A stretch of 64,000 nucleotides of DNA from Toxorhynchites rutilus septentrionalis (lineage: Eukaryota > Arthropoda > Insecta > Diptera > Culicidae), in assembly GCF_029784135.1 (NCBI RefSeq), contig NC_073746.1, positions 51,909,393 through 51,973,392 on the forward strand, in the 5' to 3' direction. The stretch's first letter is position 1. Each line of letters begins with the position of its first letter. The notes below the pieces were generated by a model that did not search any database, was not told where the DNA came from, and worked only from the letters and a program-made list of their open reading frames with translations. This document shows positions 36,700 through 47,850 of the stretch, piece by piece. A program made the translations under genes and the position numbers.

Positions 36700-36975
36700 A
36701 AGCTGATATACCCTTATTACTTGCTGCTCTGAAATATAAGGTAGAGCTGAATCGTTACTTTTATGGCTTTGACCCTGGGGAAAAAGACCACCCCAACCAA
36801 ACCCAAGTCTCATTATACGAAGCCTTATATGTTTCTTTAAACGTTTTCGTACCAACGAGAAAGTATTAATTACGATTTTAGGTGAGTCCAGCTTCTTTGA
36901 TACATGTACCAACTATTTTAATAATATTCCAACAAATTTGGACGAGAAAGAACGCATAAATCTATCTTTTTTTTT
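36700..36975. repeat. Unclassified repeat X, copy 2
   Basis: Direct match to 29415-29690. It follows repeat Y copy 2 by about 230 bp. Non-coding. Confidence 0.55.
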
Positions 36976-38562
36976 TTTAAATTGTAGATATTAATTAACT
37001 CGCAATTGATTAACAATTCGTTAACTTTGATGTTGGAAAGAAACACAATGCATGGAAAAACAATTACACGGTGTAACTGCAAATTCAACTTCCGATAAGA
37101 GGTGGTAACATTCTGTACCTACCGCCAACCAAAACAACAACAAAAAATGAATCAAAACATTGAGTGCTGTTGGATGCTGTTCACGATGCTAGGGCACTGT
37201 GAGCGGAAGAAAAATCTCCGAGTGACTCAGAGAATGAGCGCCACTCCACACCACCACTCGGGCTAGTTCGAGGAAAACTCGGAACAACTATCCGTTGACG
37301 GGAGCTCCGATTCCCACATTTGGCAAGTACTCCCGAGTGGCCGTTACCGTTACGCGTTTGTTGTTGTTGATTCTAGCTGAAAGCGAGAACCGTGTGCTGA
37401 TAATGAAGGAAAAGTGAAAAGTCATCTCAGTGCTTCAGTGGCGCCCAATCGGTACGGATCTTCGAGTTATGGTTCGGTGTGGTTTCAGCGCGGTATTCAG
37501 AATCGGTATAATCGTCGTGCCCTCGTCGAGGACACGTAGTGCTGATGAGTGGCTTCCGCTTTAAGGTGGGAAATATAATTAAATATAACGCTCGTGGCGG
37601 AGCAGCGTCTCATCCGCAGAGATAGTACGTGCAATAGATGGGTAATCCGGTGGATAAATAATAAGAAGGTGACGTGCAATTGAGTGCACGTGAGGATGAA
37701 GGTATGTGGAATATCTTATTGAGGAAGTGATGTGTTAGAAAAAATTCTGTCACGATCTGATGACCCCTTTAAGCTGGGATTACCTGCGTGAGGACATCGT
37801 GGTTTGGGTTCGGTCGAATATGTTCAATAATTTCATTGGCGAGTGGCATGTGACAGGGAGGCATCGATGAATGTGGTGCAACTCGGGTTGACATTCGGAT
37901 AGCAGCTGGAGTCTGGCAGTGTATGATGTAAAATGGAGTTGGCGTGGATAAAAAGAATGGGGATTTATGTGCAATGCGGCGACAGCTAACTGTACAAACG
38001 TGATATATTGGATTAAACAATCTTTTTGACGTGCGACATAAGGCCGTCAGTGGATTTGCTGTTCAACTTGCGTTTTGCCGAATCGGATGCTGGAGATGTG
38101 TTTGTGAACCGATACAACAATGTTATTGTAATAGCGACATTTCGAAATATTGGATTGACGTGAGCTGGGATATGAATTTGTGGGGATTCCTTGTGATAGT
38201 TGATGCGAATGGAGAAATTAGCATCTGTGAAATGTGCTGGTGAACATCGAGTCGTGTGGAATAGCTCACAAAGAATAAAGGGATTATTACAGGTGATCAT
38301 CCATTGGTGGTTCGCATTTACTGCCGGTTGATGGCAGATTTTTCGGGCATTTGAATAGCGAGTAAAAAGGATTTATACGATAGGTGAGAGATTTTAAGCT
38401 GTAGCATAAATATTGATATTTCAGCATTTTCCAAAGAATTTGAAGCTGAGTAAATCTGTGTTATACATATCTACTATTAATACTTTTTTTTATTAAATTG
38501 AACATTCATCATAGACAGTTAGTTATGCTATAAAGTATTGGCATTTTATCACGTCCTTCATT
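36976..38562. other. Low-repeat segment, possible host DNA
   Basis: This stretch contains none of the repeat families seen elsewhere and is GC-richer than average between 37090 and 37700. It may be host sequence; see the candidate exon at 37320-37701. The rest has no supported feature. Confidence 0.4.
37320..37701 (+). other. Possible untranslated first exon with splice donor
   Basis: GC-richer, low-repeat sequence ending in GATGAAG|GTATGT, a strong match to an insect 5' splice site at 37702. No long open frame crosses it, so it would be 5' UTR or carry only an initiator ATG at 37696. No acceptor or partner exon can be identified. Speculative. Confidence 0.15.
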
Positions 38563-38690
38563 TTTCTTCTTGGATGGCAACGTTCCCAATGGATCTTTTG
38601 TTTTCTTAACGTATGTATGCCTGTGTAATTTTTGTTGAGATTTTTATTCCGATACTTAGTCGATACTATGCCGATACACTTTTATTCTTA
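38563..38690 (-). repeat. Decayed SINE tail fragment
   Basis: 'cttcttggatggcaacgttc' and 'tttgttgagatttttattcc' match the 3' body of the SINE complete at 53439-53714. The tRNA head is missing. Old copy with several changes. Confidence 0.55.
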
Positions 38691-38760
38691 CGGATAATAT
38701 GAAATGTGTAAACTTTCTGTATCTCAGTAGCCGGTACATTGGTTTTGCGTTTATTGTTTC

Positions 38761-39096
38761 TAAACGATTCAAATTTTTATTGGTCAACTATTTTTTTGAT
38801 AATTTGTACAAAAATAAGATTATCACGAGGTCGTTGCAAGTGTCTAGCTAGTTGGTGTGAGAAAGGGTTTTCTGAAGATTTTTCCTCCAACCTTTAGTAG
38901 TTTTTAACACATTTATCGAGGCGACGATGATAAACGATTCAAATTTTTATTGGTCAAATATTTTTTTGATAATTTGTACAAAAATAAGATTATCACGAGG
39001 TCGTTGCAAGTGTCTAGCTAGTTGGTGTGAGAAAGGGTTTTCTGAAGATTTTTCCTCCAACCTTTAGTAGTTTTTAACACATGTATCGAGGCGAGG
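38761..39096. repeat. 170-bp tandem duplication, two copies
   Basis: 38761-38930 and 38931-39096 are almost identical (only a few differences, for example caactattt/caaatattt and acatttatc/acatgtatc), then diverge after 'cgaggcga'. The high identity compared with other repeats here indicates a recent local duplication. Non-coding. Confidence 0.9.
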
Positions 39097-41923
39097 GAAA
39101 TTTCATGCATATTTCTCAGCCTTCTGATATAGATGGCTCTGTTATATATTCACTTAATTGTTCCTAGGGTATTCTGGCTACGTTTTAAAAAAATAAGCTT
39201 GGATCACAATCCGGGCACCTTGACTTTCGAACACAAATTAATTTATCATTTAATCATTCCCTTTTAAAAGTTTGAGTCGGACGACTTACCTTTAAGATAC
39301 TTACTAAATTACTATAACTATAACACTATAACAATTTAGTTTAATAGATCCCTAGCTTTATTTAAGTTTTTACATTATTCCCCTGGAAATGATGTTTGGT
39401 TCACTCGAAAACCGACAATGAAGTTCATCTAGTGTGGAAACCATTACTATTTTCCTTATGGTCTAATTGTCTATGTCCACCAATGTGTGTGATCCCTAAA
39501 CTATTGTAGATTTTACATTTATTTAAATTGAAATCAACAATCTAAACGAAAAAAACACCGAAAACAATGAAACAGAAAGCATAAAAAAGACAATATTTTA
39601 TCATCACTAATTCGCCAAAATAATTCCCCTTTCACTTGTTTTATAAGTCATAACATAAGTGACTACTGGATGTTCGAAATTGTATGTGCATTTGAAATGC
39701 TTTTTAATTTTGCAAACTATAACGCGTTTCCATTAAATGTGGTTTCTCGTGTACTGTGTATCAAAAAGAAATTTGTTTTTGAGATTTGTGATGTTGAGTT
39801 TTAAATGAAGAAGATACTACCCAACAAACAATCATTACCTGTTATTTAACTGGTCGAACAATAGTATTAAATGCTTAATAAAACGATATGCTGAACTATA
39901 CGTTGTATAAAAGTTTATTTAGACCAAATTGAAACATTTGCCCAAACATTGATATTTCCTTGGATTATGCTAGAAAAACGTTTTGAAAGCGTTCCTTCAA
40001 CTGCAAGCCAATTTTCGTACAGCACATGACGGACTACTGAAATGAGCACTTGCATGCTAGCATTTTTGAAGCTGATCTTTCACTGCTTGGAATTACTTTT
40101 TTAAGTGATCTAACGGAGCAAATGGTGCGGTGGAGTATCATCAATTTTCCAAACGTTTGATTCTCGGCTATTTTATTGACTTTTTTTTTTCAAAAGCTCA
40201 TCAAAAGCAGAACAAGTTTTATCTGGAAGCTATAAAAGACTCCAACAACAATCTATCAAAGTTCTGAAAAGCAAATTCTATTCATAAAAATTTGGCAATA
40301 GAATATAATGCAGTCAAAGATTATTTTCTTTTATAGCGCAGTCTGAGTAGGGCTGACCAAATTAAAATAAGGTCGAATAAACGTTTCCACCATACTATAG
40401 AGTTGGATAAACGTTTTTTAATTGACTTTATCTGCATCTCATGAACAATATTGGCTATAGCTGAATAGTTTCTTCTAATTAGCGTAAACAAATGTTGAAT
40501 AGAGGTTTTGATTACAAATAATTCAGGCATTATAAAGCATAGAGCTGAACAAAACTATCATTAAAACGTAGTAAATTATATTCTTGTTGGGGAAACGTTA
40601 GGGGATTGATATTTAATTACAAGTCATTGCGTAGACACCTGTTTTACATAAATTTGCGCACATATAACTATTTAGTCATCTGTCTACATTACTTTTTAAA
40701 TTCAAATGATAATTACATCACATCAATTACAATTGTACTTTCTCTACCGCCTTGTGCAACGAGTGTCTGTTATAGAATAGTTAATCAACGAGTTAACTGT
40801 TTATAGAATAGCCTGTTCAAATTAAAATAAAGTTCATGCTTTACCATCATATTATCGTATAATAATCACAGAATTACTAGAAATAATTTTAAAATGTACT
40901 GAATTTACTACTCAAGTTACGGTTCCATAACTGTTTCAAATATTTGGTGAATAACAAAACCTTTTTTCACAATATAACTTTCCGAAAATAATTCCTATTT
41001 GTTAGTGTTTTGCTTCTCGCTTATCTCACTACATGGTAGGCCGTTCGTAATCACAGATCATTATTTATCCCCCAGAAATGTCTTAAAAGGGGACCCTACT
41101 CTAAAAGGTTGAGCGAATAAAAAAATTAGTTGTTTTTTTCACTATTTAAAAAAATCATAAAAAATTTGAAAATTGAGATATCAACAAACGTAACTACGTA
41201 ACAATTTAGATAATTCAATCTTACATTTATACATGCCAATTTCAGCCACATCGGTCCATTAGTTTCTGAGAAAAACGCACAACCAGTTCTAGAGAGAACG
41301 TTCACGCGCCCAGTTGCCAACAGCATAATAATTCATTAATGAAATCAATTATCGAAAATGGCATTTCCTCCGATCCAGCCACATGTCGGGAATCATATAC
41401 AAATTAACCTTTAAATTATCCTTCGAATAAAACCGATTTCATGGCACTTGAAACCATTTATCACTATTCAGATTGCCTCAGCTCAATAGATGCTCGATAA
41501 AACCTATAAGTTTTATTTTATTTTCTTATGAGAATAAGACAACTCTTGGGCAGCCTATTCCTGACGAAGTTCATGCCAATTCGCCTTAGGAGTTGGCAGC
41601 ATCATCTCAGATAGCAGTGAAACGTTGTGGGTGTGAAGACATGGGTCATTTAAGCAACTTTGCATACTTGAAATATTCGAAAAAGAATTAGGCTACTTTT
41701 TGGAAAAAGCCAATTTTTTTCTTAATTTTTGACAAAAATTTATGTCTTAAAAACTATTATACCTGCAAAATTCTTGTCAATAGATGAAATGTAGGAAATT
41801 GTTTTAATTTTTACAAAAAATATCAAAATTTTTTTTGGAAAAAAATTTCGCTGACAAAAAAGTTATTTTAAAAATTAAAATTAATTCTTCTCAATAACGG
41901 ATATTTTATATTCCCAAAAATAT
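39097..41923. other. No gene recognised
   Basis: AT-rich non-coding DNA. The short frames near 40321-40806 and 41126 have no recognisable domain. From 41680 the sequence becomes repeat-like, with an 'agatgaaatgtaggaaatt' block repeated near 42037. Confidence 0.45.
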
Positions 41924-42320
41924 ATATATGAATGGCCCTTAAAATTTCCAACAAGTCGTTAATACTTCGGAAGATAGGCACTTTTACAGGAAAACTTGGT
42001 TTAAAAACTGTAAGATCTACACAAAGTTGGTCAGAGAATGAAATGTAGGAAATTACTTAGGTTTTCATTGCAAATTAACAAAAAAAACTTTTTGGAGAAA
42101 AATTGTTTGGAGAAAAAAAATTTCATTTTCAAAATTTCAACTTTGTTGAATACACTATATCGATATCTTGACTCTAAACAAAATTAGGATTGGTTGTATT
42201 TTTTTCGAAGAAAACATGAAAAAGTTGTTGTTCGAAAAACTGTTTTTCTGTAAAAGTGCCCATCTTTCGATGTAAATTTTAAGGAAATGGAAATTTTAAG
42301 GGCTATTCATATAGATATTT
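41924..42320. repeat. Foldback element, about 0.4 kb
   Basis: 'tatatgaatggcccttaaaa' near 41926 is complemented by 'ttttaagggctattcatata' near 42292-42312. Further in, 'agataggcacttttacagga' (41972) pairs with 'ctgtaaaagtgcccatcttt' (42249). The arms are about 80 bp with mismatches. A 'gaaatgtaggaaatt' block occurs both inside (about 42039) and just outside (about 41786), so the element may extend leftwards. Non-coding. Confidence 0.6.
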
Positions 42321-43994
42321 TTAGTAATTTAAAAAAACATTCCATATCTATTTTAGATTTCTTATTCAGGCTCTCTTAGATCATAAGCATCAAAAGTTTC
42401 CAAGATTCAGAAACAAACAAATATGTTTTTCAAGCACTGTCTGATTAAATAACAGCATGGTCTATTGAATATGTTCATCAAGCATTTCGATTTTCAAATA
42501 TGCACACCGATCCGCGAGTTCCTTTGGAAACAAGACGGCAATTCATGAATCGCTTATGGGTTTCACCCACATCGTTACCGTAATTTTGGCTATGCCAACG
42601 GCAATCCAGCCAGTAACGCGCCTCTTTGAGCAACAACAAAACTTCTTAACTTTTCGAGAAATAAATTATATCTACAATGAAAGCGTGAAATTATTCGTAA
42701 CTAAATGCAAAGTCTGACTGATAGCAAATGGATGCCAATGTAAGATTAAAAGAATCCATGATGACAGCTTTGTGCTAACAAAATCTTATCATCGGTATTG
42801 GGAAGCACTGTGGACGTACACACAAATTAACAGATTAAATACTTGTAAGACAATTATCACGAAAACTAAATTTTAACACAGGTGAAAAACGAAGTCCCAT
42901 GAGGGCAGGTTGGAAGGAGCCCACAACACACATTGTTCTCTCTAACCACATAATATAAATTCTATTACAATCGAGTGAGGTGTGATGGGTTTCGCCTCAT
43001 TACTCTAGCGAGGATTAGAACTTGTTCCTGTGTAAAACGAAAGTGCTGAGTAACTTTTGAGCTTCTCGAAGATAAGATGAAGGATCAAAAAGTTAAATTA
43101 TCATATGGCTCGCTCATCTCGCCGTTAGAGCATCCATAAATCATCTTTCATATTTTACCCTAAGCAACAAAAAAAAAATGATGAACGATTCTCGATAATT
43201 CAATGATTAATGTTTCATTGCTAGGCCAGTCAAGTACTCATTATCGATAGCCGAAAATCTATCATCACACAATTAATCATTTCAGAACCAAAGAAGCTTT
43301 TCCCACACGTATTGTTTGACGATTTTTCCCAATTTTCTCCAGATTGCTCTCGAATAGAAGATGACAAACGCCATTGTTGAGAACTTTCTCGCTTTCAACG
43401 CCGCGTTTTACCCAGCAAAACAGAAAAAAAAATTTAAAGCATGTTTTCCGGATTTCCTCTCCGGAAAAACAATCGTAAAGCTCTCACTTAGTCACTCGTC
43501 CTCTCACTCAACTTAACAAGTGATCCATCGAAATGGCGTACATCTTATCGGCTCATTAATATTCATTTTCACAAGTTCCGCTCTCCTTGAAGGTCACCCC
43601 TCCTCGTCGCTGGTTGATAGATTGAGTGCTTTTGTGCCCGAGAGCTTAATTGATTCGCAGCCTTCAATAGAACACTGCCACCCGAATTAGTATTCTGTTT
43701 TCGTTGGTTTATTTCTGGGTTTGGTTTTGTTTCGGCAGGGCAGTGTCTTTGGGCCCTCGATCAATACGGCAGTTGGCCGCTTCGGGTTGGGTTGGCTATG
43801 GCTTTGTTAATCAAATACCAAAAATGAATGGGTGGTTGAATAATTGATTGAAAATAGGAAGTGTTGGGGCATGTAATTCCTTAGTGGAACCTTAATTAAC
43901 TCAGGAAATGAATGAAATTAGATACGCCACTTCGATTTAAGGGGATATTCTCTATGATTTTCTTACAAATGTGGTGATTCTGCCGTGCCACGTT
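42321..43994. other. No gene recognised
   Basis: Low-repeat sequence, moderately GC-rich around 43360-43830, with no supportable exon. Possibly host intronic or intergenic DNA. Confidence 0.4.
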
Positions 43995-44250
43995 TTGGTG
44001 TTTTGAAGTAGGATTTTTTCTTCATTGCATGCAGTTTACGAGACAATGAAAACAATAAAAAAACGAATACAATCAATAATAACGGGAACAGAATTTGAAT
44101 TTTCTGCAGGTGTAGTAAAAATAATAGACCAGGTGATTGGCTTTGTTTGGCAAAAGTTATGAATTTTTGAAAAAAAAGTCATTTTTGGAAAAAAGAGGAA
44201 AAAGTTGATTTTTTGGACAATCCTAAAATGGAAGTGGTTACCCTAGATAG
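43995..44250. repeat. Foldback element, right-arm fragment
   Basis: Matches the right arms of the foldback elements at 6565 and 15286: 'aatacaatcaataataacg', 'gtcatttttggaaaaaagag' and 'cctaaaatggaagtggttac' occur in the same order. The left arm and terminus are absent. Confidence 0.65.
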
Positions 44251-45136
44251 TGGCACTTTAATTGTCACGATTGAGAGGATCGATAGGTACACTAACGCAT
44301 ACCCATTCGCAATATCAAATCAATATCAAAAAGCACTAATGGTTTTATTTAGCACCCATTCAACTCACTACAGAATCCACATAAACTATACAAGGAAGCT
44401 TTCACGGTCATGAGATATCTAATTTGCCTCACCAGGCGATATAATTATTACGACCCACCAAAGGCAATGTTTCAGATATAATATCAAGATAATATCGCCG
44501 AGGCAATTTAAACTGAAGTTTAAGAATGCACTGCATAATGATGGCTTTTTATCGTATTCAGCAAAATCAATAAAAAAAAAATCCATATTTCTGTAGAAAC
44601 GGTTTTATTGGTAAGGATTTTTGTGTTTTTTGTGAACATCGATACAAGAAAACCGGAGAATGTCGAATTTTTAGTGTTAATGCTGTAATATCTCTGTGAT
44701 TTTTTTTAAAAAAGCTTACTGTTGAAAATAGAAAGTATTAATAATCAATGATTCCGGATTCTTTCTCCCATACAGTTCTTACCACCTGTTTGAGGTTCAG
44801 TTCAATTCATATAACAAACTTTTTTTAGGGGTACTAGGGTTTGCGATAAATTTACAGATTTCTGAACAGTTCCAAAAACTCAATTCAAAAGCAATTGTCC
44901 TCAAAGTTCTATGTCAAGTCTCCGTCCGTACCTCTCGGCACATACTTTTCTACTTTTTCGATTCTGGTTAAATCTTGACCAAGATACCAAAATAGATAAT
45001 AATACACAGTTCACATTGTGAACTCAGTTTCAATTGAACTCAGTCGCTGTTGAGATAGTAGGAATTAACCATATGATAACGAACATTGTAATTTCGAGTA
45101 CCTGCTACTGTATGTAGATAGTTCTACGTTATTGGT
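44251..45136. other. No gene recognised
   Basis: AT-rich non-coding DNA with no repeat pair found. Confidence 0.45.
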
Positions 45137-45647
45137 GTCGACTCCCTGGAAAATCTTCAAAATCTGGGAATTTAAACTATATCAGAGACAATCAGGGTAT
45201 ATCTGGGAATTGTGTCACTAATCTGGAAAAAATGTAATTCCGTCGGTTAGAAAGAAATAATACAGTAATTAGAAAGTTAATAATACCAAAAAAAAAACTA
45301 TTCGACTAGTATGACTTTCTATAAGTTTTTCAGCATATGTTGTTTCCTTTTGCCTGTATATTAACTTAGTCCTTCAGAAGGGTAAACAGCGCTAAAGTAG
45401 ACGGCTTCTTCATTCGAGTTGTTTTTGTTAGCATTTGGCAGATATGTTCGAGTAAGCAGAAAGAGAGATACGATAATATCATAAAGTTGTTTGGCATTCT
45501 TCCTCGAATGTCCACTGAAGCGAAAGTATGGAGTACAATTGTGTGTTACAAATGGAGTGATTTGTGATACTAAATTGCACAGCTAAGAAAGTCATGGTTG
45601 TATTGAGAAGAATGTATCATGACAGCCAAAAAGCTGAGAAGGCCTAA

Positions 45648-45911
45648 TTGAGGCGTGATAAAATGAGCTTCATGATGTTTGGCTTTGCCCCGTATTCTGA
45701 ATCTGAGCTCGATAAAATTTGGCAAGCTATACTTGTCGTTGATTTCGACAAGTCTTTGAACAAGACTAGAAAAAGGTTGCAGATGTATTTGAACGACAGA
45801 TTTTGGGATGAAAAAGAGAAGGAGCTGCTAAATTGTTACATGACGTCCATGTTTTTGGAACGTTCTCAAGCAACAGAGATCAACTTGCAGCTTTCAAGGA
45901 AGGCCTGGTGA
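45648..45911 (+). pseudogene. Unrecognised broken ORF, possible transposase or retrogene relic
   Basis: The 87-residue frame (KSLNKTRKRLQMYLNDRFWD, then KEKELLNCYMTS) looks coding in composition: charged, helical and without low-complexity bias. After its TGA, plausible protein-like pieces continue in changing frames to about 46350 (SCDFVWDAKEC-like near 46110; SRSLTDFGSISGAPKGSA near 46275-46330), with further stops. I do not recognise the family. It may be the remains of one gene of perhaps 300 residues or more. Whether it belonged to a transposon or is a processed host copy is open. Confidence 0.3.
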
Positions 45912-46210
45912 TTATATATTTGAACAATCTTCTTCTGGTGTCGATGAAAGGCACTAACGTGTATTGGTCATTTTACGCGAGATGCAACTGAACTTTAAAA
46001 ATGAAGAAAAACTCTTGAATTTCGGTAGCTTCGAATTGCACATTTTATACGGTTCATCCAAGGATCGATGGACTTAAAAAAAACTCGCCAAAATTTTACG
46101 ACAGACAAATCTTGCGATTTCGTCTGGGATGCGAAGGAATGCTGAAAGCACTGGTTTTCAAGCTTATGAAGCATTGATATATCCTATGTCGTATGCTCTG
46201 TTGACCCTTT

Positions 46211-46276
46211 CGTCATCCCGATTTCAACGATTCGTCATCCCGATTTCAACGATTCGTCATCCCGATTTCAACGATT
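46211..46276. repeat. 22-bp perfect triplication
   Basis: Three identical adjacent copies of cgtcatcccgatttcaacgatt (22-bp period) at 46211-46232, 46233-46254 and 46255-46276. Perfect identity within an otherwise decayed ORF indicates recent replication slippage. Confidence 0.95.
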
Positions 46277-46804
46277 CGAGAAGCTTGACGGATTTTGGAA
46301 GTATCAGTGGAGCTCCAAAGGGCTCAGCATTGAAACGATATTACTAGCAACAAAGGCAACATGCTTGGTCACAATGATCCTAAGAATGAACGACTGGATC
46401 ATTTGTAGGAAGGATAAGTATACGGAACATTTTATCAAAATGAACTTGGTCATCTGTCTCTCGTGAGGGAATTTCAACACGAAGAGAGCTCTTCCATTAA
46501 CACCGAATGTTTTTTATGGAAACATGTGTGACATAATAATTTATCCTATGCGACAAATTTATGATGCTATGTTTCACTTCGGAGGGATAGCAAGAATAGA
46601 AATGTCGAGTTAGTTACTTCAACGAATTCGAATTTCTCATTCTTTTTATCTAGAAGACAAGGAAAGCCGTAAGGAAGAAGAAAATTTTTGAAAACGCACA
46701 GAAGGAAGGTGAAAGATTGAGAGAAAAGATCGTTTCTTAAAAATCGTTATAGTTTCGTGAAATTGATCCGGATCAAAATGAAAAAGACTCGTTCGGTACT
46801 AGTG

Positions 46805-47462
46805 TTTAACACGTTGAGTGCCTCGCGGTTTTATAGCGACTTTCCAGTCAGGCCGCGCTCGCGCCGGTATCGTGTACAGCAAATGCGAAGCGCAATATTG
46901 GCAAATCAGAATTTACTCGATGGAAATGTTTGTTTAACACGTTGAGTGCCATATCAGTCATCGGTGACTGACATCGAGATTTTCGTTCAGGTCGTATCAG
47001 TCACCAGTGACTGACAGTATAAAATATGATAATAAAGGTAAACATTATATTTTTTTTCCAGAAAACATTGATGATTTTAATTAATACGTTGGGTGTCATG
47101 TCACTCATCGGTGACTGTCACCAAGCTACTCAACGTGTTAATAAAAATTATTAAAGTTTTCTGGAAAAAAAATCAAGTTTTACCTTTATTATCATATTTT
47201 ATACTGCCAGTCACCGGTGATTGACACGACCTGAACGGAAAGCTCGGTGCCAGTCACGATCTGAACGGAAAGCTCGGTATCAGTCACCGATGACTGACAT
47301 GGCTCTCAACGTGTTAATAAAAATCCTCAAAATTTTCTGGAAAAAAATCAATTTTCACCTCTATTATCATATTTTATACTGTTAGTCACCGGTGACTGAC
47401 ACGTCCTGAACAGAAAGCTCGATGTCAGTCACCGATGACTGACATGACACTCAACGTGTTAA
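46805..47462. mobile_element. TTAA-ended palindrome array (piggyBac-like MITE cluster)
   Basis: TTAACACGTTGAGTGCC occurs at about 46806 and 46934; its inverse (CTCAACGTGTTAA) occurs near 47130, 47310 and 47450-47462. Between them are seven near-perfect 18-bp palindromes of the type TCAGTCACCGGTGACTGA (46954, 46997, 47101, 47207, 47280, 47382, 47425) and one half-site near 47251. Modules of about 150-190 bp alternate in orientation and share 'ataaaatatgataataaagg' or its complement. TTAA at the borders fits piggyBac-type target duplication. The palindromes look like dimeric protein-binding sites. Non-coding. Confidence 0.65.
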
Positions 47463-47850
47463 GGATCCTTAAAAATGACTGTATTAAGAAATCAATTTTC
47501 GTATCTTCTACAATACTTTTTTCATCGTTTATTTTTACAGGCTCAGTTACATAAGTTAATGTTAGGGTTGATAAAGTGAGAAACTGATTACTCGCGGTCG
47601 ACCAGATTTTTGAGCATTTTTACAACATTTCTCAGTCGTCGTTTAATTTGATAAAAAATCACAAAAATTTAACTTATTGGAAGATATCAACAGACAATCA
47701 TTAATTTAATTGTAAAAATAAATGTTTTGAGAACTACAACTACAGAATTAGTAGAAAATTTTATTACTAGTCTACATCTAGAATTTTTCTGAAAAATTAC
47801 TGGAAAATTCAGAGAATATCAGAGAGTTATTTTTCGGGTTTTGAGTCGAC

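Larger units (their letters stand above)
45137..47850. mobile_element. Candidate decayed element bounded by gtcgact ends
   Basis: gtcgactccctgg at 45137 and its partial inverse gagtcgaccctg ending near 47853 are followed inward by 'ctgggaa / cagagaatatcag' type sequence at both sides. The pairing core is only about 8 bp plus context, so this is tentative. Inside lie a broken ORF (45648), a 22-bp triplication (46211) and a TTAA-ended palindrome array (46805-47462), which could equally be independent. Confidence 0.3.
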
